A program made the translations under genes and the position numbers. Of a stretch of 64,000 nucleotides of DNA, positions 58,815 through 64,000 are shown one piece after another; within the stretch, counting starts at the first letter, position 1; every line of letters begins with the position of its first letter. Location: the NCBI GenBank assembly GCA_947630375.1, contig CANRHH010000010.1, positions 1 through 64,000 on the forward strand, in the 5' to 3' direction. The stretch comes from an uncultured Oscillospiraceae bacterium. Its GTDB lineage: Bacteria; Bacillota; Clostridia; Oscillospirales; Oscillospiraceae. Under the pieces are notes generated by a model. The model searched no databases and had not been told where the DNA came from. It was given only the letters and a program-made list of their open reading frames with translations.

Positions 58815-60575
58815 TCAAAAGATGACGTTCATATCCACGTAGCCGTTGATGCCGTCGATCACACCCCGGTCCGTAAACTGCCAGATGTCATAGCGGCTGC
58901 CAAAGGCGGGCAGCTTGTTATCGTTGGTGTAGCTGGCAAGCCACACAGTATACTGGGAAAAGCTGCTGTAGTCCAGGTTGTTTTTCATAAAGTACTCGCC
59001 GCTGTATACGCCGGCGGAATAGTTGCTGCTGTTGAGGATCGTCTCACAAAAGGCCCGGATGATCGCCGCCCTCTGCACGCGGTCCAGGTTATCCGCCCGG
59101 CCCTCCGGATAAAGGCCGGAATACTCCGTGTCATAGAAAACGGGGTAATCCAGGCTCACGCCGTTGAGCACATCCAGCGTGACGCTGGCCTCCTCCACAG
59201 CCTCCAGCTCACTGACCGCCGTGGAATAGAAATAGGCGCCTACCTTCAGGCCCGCCCGCTTGGCCTCGGTGAAATATTCGATCGTCCGGTTGTCGTAATA
59301 GATCGTACCGCTCTGCCAGGTGCGGCCTCCCACGCGGATGATGGCAAAGTCGATGCCCTGGGCCTTCACCGCCTGCCAATTGATATCCCCGTCATAATAG
59401 GAAACATCAATGCCGACAGAGCTGGCCCGGACGCCGTACTGATCGAAATAATAGATCCGTCCGTCGATTTTCTTCAGGCCCTTTACCGGGGTGCCGTCCG
59501 TGTCGTAGTAGTAGATGCTGCCGTTGATCTCCTGCCAGCCTGCCAGGCTCGCTTCGGCCTCGCTCATAATAGGCTCGGCATAAATGGCGTATTTCTCCAC
59601 CGGGGTGTTGTCCTCATTGAACAGGATCTCGCTGACATAATAGCCGCCGGCCGTCAGTTCAGACTCGGTCCCCTCCTCCGGCGTCTGGGGGATATAGAAA
59701 TAGATCCCATAGTCCAGCTGCCCGTCCTCGTCCTCGTCCACAGGCAGGACATTGCTCTCCTCCAAGCTGTCCCGGTAAAGCAGATAGCCGTTTTCCCCCA
59801 CATCATACGTGTAGGTATATGTCTGGTTCCCGTTCGCGTCCAAAACCGGGACTATCTCCCCCGCATACGCATTCTGGGGCGTTACCAGCTCTTCAGCCAC
59901 GGTCTCCGAGGGCGCGGTGTATTGGTCCTCCGTCTCCACCTCGTCCTGGGGCACATCCGTAAATTCTTTTACTTCCACATACTCGTCCACGTTTTCGATC
60001 CGTTCATAGACAAGCTGCTCCCGCACCGTGCAGGTGATAGCCTCTGCCGTCGCATACCCGGCGTGCTCCTGCATACGGATGCTGTACTCACCGCCGGCCA
60101 GCTGCACAAGATAGCAGCTGCCGTCGGTCAGCGTGTTGAAGTCATAGGTCTGGCCGTCCGGATAGCCCACTGATAAGGTGAAGGTCTCCCCGGTCACCGG
60201 CCTGCCCGCCTCGTCATAGACCGTGATATACAGATCCCGGTCGGCAGAACTGGCCCGCAGGCTGGTCTTTACAGCGTCCTGGGACGGCTGCGCCGCAGAG
60301 GGCGCCGGAGGGACCGTCGCAATAGGTGAGGCAAGCGGAAACGCAGGAGCGGCCGCCCCCTGGTTGACCGGCGGCGCGGTCTGCACGATCAGGCTCTCCG
60401 GCGTAGGCGCCGGGCCGCGCAGGCGGTAACCTATATCCTGGATTCCGGGCAGGACCACCGCCAGCGCAATCAAAAGGACCACGCACGGCGCCAGGATAAG
60501 TACGAATTTTCGATGCCCGGGATCCGCCAAGAAATGTTCGATTTTCTGCCACAGGGATCTGATTTTCAGCTTCAT
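58815..60575 (-). CDS. GH25 lysozyme with membrane anchor and cell-wall-binding repeats
   Basis: 586 residues. N-terminal membrane helix (about 24-43), Pro/Ala-rich linker, a beta-rich carboxypeptidase-regulatory-like domain (LYITVYDEAGRPVTGETFTLSVG; about 112-165), an acidic middle part, one or two choline-binding-type repeats (GWQEINGSIYYYDTDGTPVKGLKKIDGRIYYFDQYG), and a C-terminal GH25 domain starting GIDVSYYDGDINW with FYDTEYSGL as the catalytic DxE. It would cut muramyl bonds of peptidoglycan while tethered to the membrane. Confidence 0.88.
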   Translation of the reverse strand: MKLKIRSLWQKIEHFLADPGHRKFVLILAPCVVLLIALAVVLPGIQDIGYRLRGPAPTPESLIVQTAPPVNQGAAAPAFPLASPIATVPPAPSAAQPSQDAVKTSLRASSADRDLYITVYDEAGRPVTGETFTLSVGYPDGQTYDFNTLTDGSCYLVQLAGGEYSIRMQEHAGYATAEAITCTVREQLVYERIENVDEYVEVKEFTDVPQDEVETEDQYTAPSETVAEELVTPQNAYAGEIVPVLDANGNQTYTYTYDVGENGYLLYRDSLEESNVLPVDEDEDGQLDYGIYFYIPQTPEEGTESELTAGGYYVSEILFNEDNTPVEKYAIYAEPIMSEAEASLAGWQEINGSIYYYDTDGTPVKGLKKIDGRIYYFDQYGVRASSVGIDVSYYDGDINWQAVKAQGIDFAIIRVGGRTWQSGTIYYDNRTIEYFTEAKRAGLKVGAYFYSTAVSELEAVEEASVTLDVLNGVSLDYPVFYDTEYSGLYPEGRADNLDRVQRAAIIRAFCETILNSSNYSAGVYSGEYFMKNNLDYSSFSQYTVWLASYTNDNKLPAFGSRYDIWQFTDRGVIDGINGYVDMNVIF

Positions 60576-60658
60576 GGTTGCTCTCTCTTTTTATTTTTTG
60601 CCTGGCCGACATGAAAAAACGCATACAGGGCCGGGACCTGGAAAAAGTCAGTATCGAC

Positions 60659-60687
60659 ATCATACCGTATTTTACGCCAAATTGCAA
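60659..60687 (-). promoter_or_regulatory. Promoter of the GH25 gene
   Basis: Minus strand TTGCAA (60682-60687), 17 bp, TATGAT (60659-60664); leader of about 75 nt. Confidence 0.72.
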
Positions 60688-60707
60688 CTATTTTTATCCG
60701 AATTGTT

Positions 60708-61508
60708 CTATTTTCGCTTTTTCCTACAGAACAGACCTGCTCCGGCAGCAGAGAGCACCGCTGCTTCCGCAATGGAGAACAGCGGCCAGCGCCCGTCCCC
60801 CTCAAAACGCATTTGGCCGGCCCGAATCAACTGGCCCGTGGGCAGCAGATCATAGACAAACTCCAGGATCTTCCGTTTTGTACCGCCCACATACTCCGGG
60901 TTCGGCGACCCTTCCACGACTTCCATCGACTTATCGTCGCCCAAAATCAGCGTTGGGGGCGTCGTCTCCTTCCGGCTCAGCTGCTCATCCAGCAGGCTGC
61001 CCCCCAAAAGAGACAGCAGGACCAGCACCAGGGCCAGCGCCGCCCCGGCGGACCGGCGGCGGATGCAGGTGTTGATGCACACACAGACCGCTGCCACCGG
61101 CAGCACGGCCAGCAGACAGCAGAGCATCCCATACAGCAGCTCCCCTGCCCCCATCTCTACCGGCGCGACAAAAACGCAGCCGAGCCCCAGCAGGAAAAGC
61201 AGCGCCAGCAGAGCGAGCAGGACGCTGCCGGAGACGCAGGCCGCCATCCCGACCAGAAAAGCGTCATATTCCGGCCTCTCCCAGGGAGTTTGCTCCTGAA
61301 ACAGGCAGATAAAGACCGGGCAGATAAAATGCAGCATGGGTGCGGCGCCGAACACCAGCGCCTCCGGAGGACGGGAAGCGCCGCCGTTTATAAAATCAAA
61401 AAAAGAGAGCAGGGAGAGCAGCAGCACCCCGGCGGCGGAAAGCCAGAAAGCCGGGCTCTTCCGGAGCCGCGCAAAGGCGGCGGAAAAAGACTTTCCCGTT
61501 GTTGTCAC
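60708..61508 (-). CDS. ABC-2-like membrane protein without a visible ATPase
   Basis: 266 residues, about six hydrophobic segments with a soluble loop (about 180-222, SRKETTPPTLILGDDKSMEVVEGSPNPEYVGG) before the last helix, and a basic tail FCRKKRK. This layout resembles ABC-2-type permeases. No ATPase gene is adjacent. The only in-frame start, GTG at 61508, lies within its own GGAGGTG; a stop is two codons upstream. Either initiation is unusual or the gene has lost its proper 5' end. Confidence 0.6.
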   Translation of the reverse strand: MTTTGKSFSAAFARLRKSPAFWLSAAGVLLLSLLSFFDFINGGASRPPEALVFGAAPMLHFICPVFICLFQEQTPWERPEYDAFLVGMAACVSGSVLLALLALLFLLGLGCVFVAPVEMGAGELLYGMLCCLLAVLPVAAVCVCINTCIRRRSAGAALALVLVLLSLLGGSLLDEQLSRKETTPPTLILGDDKSMEVVEGSPNPEYVGGTKRKILEFVYDLLPTGQLIRAGQMRFEGDGRWPLFSIAEAAVLSAAGAGLFCRKKRK

Positions 61509-61545
61509 CTCCGTTCAAAACCGGGATCCATGTATTCTTGCTTAT

Positions 61546-61575
61546 ATGATACTACAAAAAGCGGCCCTTTGTCCA
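61546..61575 (-). promoter_or_regulatory. Candidate promoter of the ABC-2-like gene
   Basis: Minus strand TGGACA (61570-61575), 18 bp, TATCAT (61546-61551). Confidence 0.55.
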
Positions 61576-61603
61576 GTATAGCGCCTGAGCGCTCATCTGC
61601 CAT

Positions 61604-61640
61604 ACGAGAAAACACGCCCCTCCTTCCGGAGAGGCGTGTA
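61604..61640 (-). terminator. Terminator of the lipoprotein gene
   Basis: Minus strand ACACGCCTCTCC, loop GGAA, GGAGGGGCGTGT, then TTTCTCG. Confidence 0.88.
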
Positions 61641-61656
61641 ACAGAGTCTGGTTTCT

Positions 61657-62454
61657 TTAGGCGGCAGGGGTGATGGAGGTGATGTGGGTGTTGACGCCTT
61701 CATACCAATACAGGAAGCCTTCCACGTCCACCACATCGCCGGCGGCCAGCTCGCCAACAGCCGTGTAAACATCGCTGTCTGTCCCGGTCAGATAGACCTC
61801 TACGCAGAAGTCATAGCTGTTGCCGTTGGAGCTGACGGTGACATAGATATCGTCGCCCGGCTCGTCGTTCTTGTATTCCACCTTCTCGACTGTCAGGCCC
61901 TTGAAGCTGACCAGCTCATTCTGGTGCTCGATCAGCGCATCGGTCCCCAGCAGCTCGGTCACATCCACGGGCTCGGCCACAAAGCTGTCGCCCTCCAGAA
62001 GCTCAAAGGTGGCGTCGGTGATCTCCACCTCGCCGGACCACTCGGACTTATAACCGGTGACACGGATCTTGGCGCCGGGCACCAGGCTGGCAGCGTCTTC
62101 CTCGGCGCAGGCCATGTTGTAGATGAAGTACGCACCGTCGGGGCTCTGGGCATAGACGGTAATGGTATTGTCCCACCAAGACTGGGTGGCCTGCACATAG
62201 GTCTCCACCACGACTTCCGTGTCCACCGCGGCGGCCACATACTCCTCGTGGCTCATAACGGCGGGAGCGGCCTCCTCGGCCGGGGCCTCCTCGGCAGGGG
62301 CTTCTTCGGCGGGGGCTTCCGTGGCAGGGGCCTCGGCAGCGGCAGGGGCCTCAGTGGCGGCAGGGGCGGAACTGCCGGAGCAGCCGGCCAGGGCCAGCAC
62401 GCTGAGGGCCAGGATCAGCATAAGGGCTAAGAATTTGCAGGATGATCTTTTCAT
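61657..62454 (-). CDS. Secreted lipoprotein with Ala/Glu/Pro-rich linker and OB-fold-like domains
   Basis: 265 residues. Lipoprotein signal peptide ending LALAGCSGSS (lipobox LAGC), a linker of APAEE-type repeats (about 30-65), then two related beta-rich halves (VVETYVQATQSWWDNTITVYAQSPDGAYFIYNM; LVSFKGLTVEKVEYKNDEPGDDIYVTV) with KIRVTGYKSEW and VVDVEGFLYWY, which look like OB folds. Function unknown. AAGGAGG precedes the ATG; a longer frame from 62487 lacks a signal for it. Confidence 0.82.
   Translation of the reverse strand: MKRSSCKFLALMLILALSVLALAGCSGSSAPAATEAPAAAEAPATEAPAEEAPAEEAPAEEAAPAVMSHEEYVAAAVDTEVVVETYVQATQSWWDNTITVYAQSPDGAYFIYNMACAEEDAASLVPGAKIRVTGYKSEWSGEVEITDATFELLEGDSFVAEPVDVTELLGTDALIEHQNELVSFKGLTVEKVEYKNDEPGDDIYVTVSSNGNSYDFCVEVYLTGTDSDVYTAVGELAAGDVVDVEGFLYWYEGVNTHITSITPAA
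62270..62362 (-). repeat. Short tandem repeat coding for the APAEE-type linker
   Basis: Imperfect 12-15-bp units rich in GCC, GAG and GCG codons encode repeated A-P-A-E-E and A-A/T-E-A-P motifs. Copy number could vary between strains. Confidence 0.75.
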
Positions 62455-62492
62455 TTTATTATCCTCCTTTTGTGTCTCATAACACACTTGGT

Positions 62493-62521
62493 ACTATACA
62501 CCTATTTTCCGGGAAAATCAA
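62493..62521 (-). promoter_or_regulatory. Promoter of the lipoprotein gene
   Basis: Minus strand TTGATT (62516-62521), 17 bp, TATAGT (62493-62498). Confidence 0.75.
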
Positions 62522-62532
62522 TCGCTGAGCGG

Positions 62533-64000
62533 TTATTTTGCCGTTTTCTTTTTGACAGACCGCCAAACTACGGCGGCGCCCATCACCAGCCAGGCGGCTC
62601 CCAGCGCCCCTAACAGCAGCACCGATGCCATCGGCAGCGGCCCCAGGTCCTCCCGGGCAAGCGCGCCGCCGGTCTGGGCGGACAGCTGATCCAGATGGTA
62701 GAGAGAAGCCGTGTCGCTGTACAGCTTTTCAAGGTATGCCTCGTCCACCGTCTGCTTGCGCCGGACGGACTTGGTCACATCCTCGATCATCTGCCCGGCG
62801 GCGTCCCGCAGCGAGGCAGAGCCGTTGAAAACGGGGGTGACAAAGGTGTCCCCTGTGTGCTCCAGCAGCAGCCGGGTGGCCTGGATCTTGATATCATAGT
62901 GGAGCTCATTGTCCTCGCCGCCCCGGGCCAGATAGTCCTGATAGACCGGGTCCTGCTGGGCCATCAGTGTCACGGGCACATAGCCCTCGGTCTGGGCATA
63001 GGCGATCTGCACATCGTTGGTGAGCAGATACTGGGCAAAGAGCCAGGAGGCCAGGACCTCCTGAGGGTCGCTCTTGTTGAAGATACAGACGGAGGGGCCC
63101 TGGGAGATCATCACCGGATGCTCCGGATCCTCCTGGGGCACGGGATAGACCGCCGTCTCAAACTGCACCAGCTTATCCTCGCTGATGTCCACCAGCGGCG
63201 CGTCCGAGCCCATCCAGGTGGCCCCGGCGGTGGAGTCCACCGCGAAAACGCATTGGCCCGCATTGAGGAAGTTGGCCGGATAGCCGGAGATCTTGAAGGT
63301 GGAGAAAGCCCCGTTTTGAGTATGCCCGGCGATGGCAGACAGAATGTCCCGGGTCTCGTCGTTAAAAATCAGAATGTCCCCGTTGGGGCTGGAATAGCCC
63401 GCGTCCCGCTGCTTCAGCAGCTGGATCATCATATTGTCCGTGGATTTGTAGATGAAAGGCAGCAGCACATTCTGGCCGTTGAGCCTGAAGGTCCCATCGG
63501 CATTTTTGGCGGTGGCCGCCTCGGATACCTCCCACACAAAATCCCAGGTGAGCTGCTCCGGCAGCGTATATCCCAGGGTCTCCACAAAATCCTTGTTCAC
63601 ATAGCAGGCCTCTGTGGAGCGCATATAGGGAATGGCATAGTGTACGCCGCCGATCTTGCATTCCTCTAAAAACTGGGGCACCATTTCCTCCCGGCCAGGG
63701 GACGCGTACCGGAGTTCGGAGCCGCCCAGACCGTATTTCCCGTCGGAAAACAGCCCATCCAGGGGGACCACGCTGTTCTCCCCTGTCAGATAGGTGGCGA
63801 TATGGTCCGGGTAGGTGATGCAGACGTTGGGGGTCGTATTGGTGGAGATGTTGGTAATCACGTCATTGTAAATGCGGCCATAGTCGGTGTACAGACGCAG
63901 ATTGACAGTGATATTGGGATAGAGGGCCTGGAAATCGTCAATGGCCTTCTGATAGATCTGCACCTGGGTCACGTTGGTGTCGTTCTTGGCCCAGAAGCTG
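62533..64000 (-). CDS. Extracellular solute-binding protein with C-terminal membrane helix (5' end outside window)
   Basis: At least 489 residues; the reading frame stays open to the window edge (SFWAKNDTNVTQVQIYQKAI), so the N-terminus is missing. It matches family 1 solute-binding proteins: IYQKAIDDFQALYPNITVNLRLYTDYG, PNVCITYPDHIATYL, and TWDFVWEVSEAAT. Unusually the C-terminus has a transmembrane helix (about the last 35 residues, MASVLLLGALGAAWLVMGAAVVW) and the basic tail RSVKKKTAK. It may be membrane-tethered at its C-terminus. No transporter genes are visible on this side. Confidence 0.82.
   Translation of the reverse strand, partial: SFWAKNDTNVTQVQIYQKAIDDFQALYPNITVNLRLYTDYGRIYNDVITNISTNTTPNVCITYPDHIATYLTGENSVVPLDGLFSDGKYGLGGSELRYASPGREEMVPQFLEECKIGGVHYAIPYMRSTEACYVNKDFVETLGYTLPEQLTWDFVWEVSEAATAKNADGTFRLNGQNVLLPFIYKSTDNMMIQLLKQRDAGYSSPNGDILIFNDETRDILSAIAGHTQNGAFSTFKISGYPANFLNAGQCVFAVDSTAGATWMGSDAPLVDISEDKLVQFETAVYPVPQEDPEHPVMISQGPSVCIFNKSDPQEVLASWLFAQYLLTNDVQIAYAQTEGYVPVTLMAQQDPVYQDYLARGGEDNELHYDIKIQATRLLLEHTGDTFVTPVFNGSASLRDAAGQMIEDVTKSVRRKQTVDEAYLEKLYSDTASLYHLDQLSAQTGGALAREDLGPLPMASVLLLGALGAAWLVMGAAVVWRSVKKKTAK

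Noticed and set aside
58656-60173. 505-codon open frame on the plus strand
   Set aside because: Antisense to the GH25 gene and overlapping the end of the lipase-like gene; shadow frame.
1-64000. Search by eye for CRISPR arrays, insertion sequences and rRNA
   Set aside because: No regularly spaced repeats, transposase motifs or rRNA sequences seen.

Overview
The window reads as chromosome of a high-GC, endospore-forming member of the Clostridia, most likely Oscillospiraceae (the Flavonifractor/Oscillibacter/Lawsonibacter neighbourhood). The evidence is: sporulation genes (spoIVA, cwlD, gerW/ytfJ, sigH, a SpoIVFA/SpoIVFB-like pair), the clostridial IspH-ribosomal protein S1 fusion, a pyrophosphate-type phosphofructokinase, Gram-positive housekeeping order (tig-clpP-clpX-lon-ysxC; scpA-scpB-DUF2953-ytfJ; ruvC-ruvA-ruvB; trmK-Nif3) and strong AGGAGG ribosome sites. 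I count 66 protein genes and one tRNA. I see no insertion sequence, prophage, CRISPR array or rRNA.

Layout. 0-9.4 kb: tRNA-Pro, the SpoIVF-like pair, a B12-type radical SAM protein with its DUF2344 partner, and a surface-polysaccharide group (three glycosyltransferases and an O-antigen-ligase-like protein) around rplS. 9.5-19.4 kb: lepB-rbgA-rnhB-yraN, a small DUF1540 gene, a phosphoesterase, then protein quality control (tig, clpP, clpX, lon, ysxC). 19.4-23.4 kb: an ECF sigma factor, its membrane partner and a solute-binding protein, with a shared unusual promoter. 23.4-34.7 kb: a second M50 protease, chromosome segregation (scpAB), sporulation and envelope genes, rluB, cmk, ispH-rpsA, tgt, yajC. 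34.8-46.6 kb: xerD, ruvCAB, sigH, trmK, spoIVA, cwlD, radA.

At 46.6-47.8 kb the character changes. A second Xer-type recombinase gene points leftwards, and directly upstream of it is a 28-bp dif-like site. Left of this point 47 of 51 genes are on the plus strand; right of it 12 of 15 are on the minus strand, as expected where two replichores meet. The right side is more accessory: a P-type-ATPase-like protein lacking several key motifs, divergent aldolase/PPi-phosphofructokinase genes, a MoxR-VWA pair beside a C39-like protein, a second ECF sigma/partner pair, a NUDIX protein, a lipase-like hydrolase, a GH25 lysozyme, an orphan ABC-2-like membrane protein, a lipoprotein and a solute-binding protein cut by the window edge.

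The most useful leads are the dif-like site beside the recombinase gene, a two-promoter ECF regulon (GCAACC-N16-GTCT), an internal promoter and ribosome site that could make S1 alone from the ispH-rpsA fusion, the apparent P-type ATPase pseudoenzyme, and several operator-like or start-site-masking hairpins. All calls are by eye; promoter and terminator calls rest on motif and spacing only.
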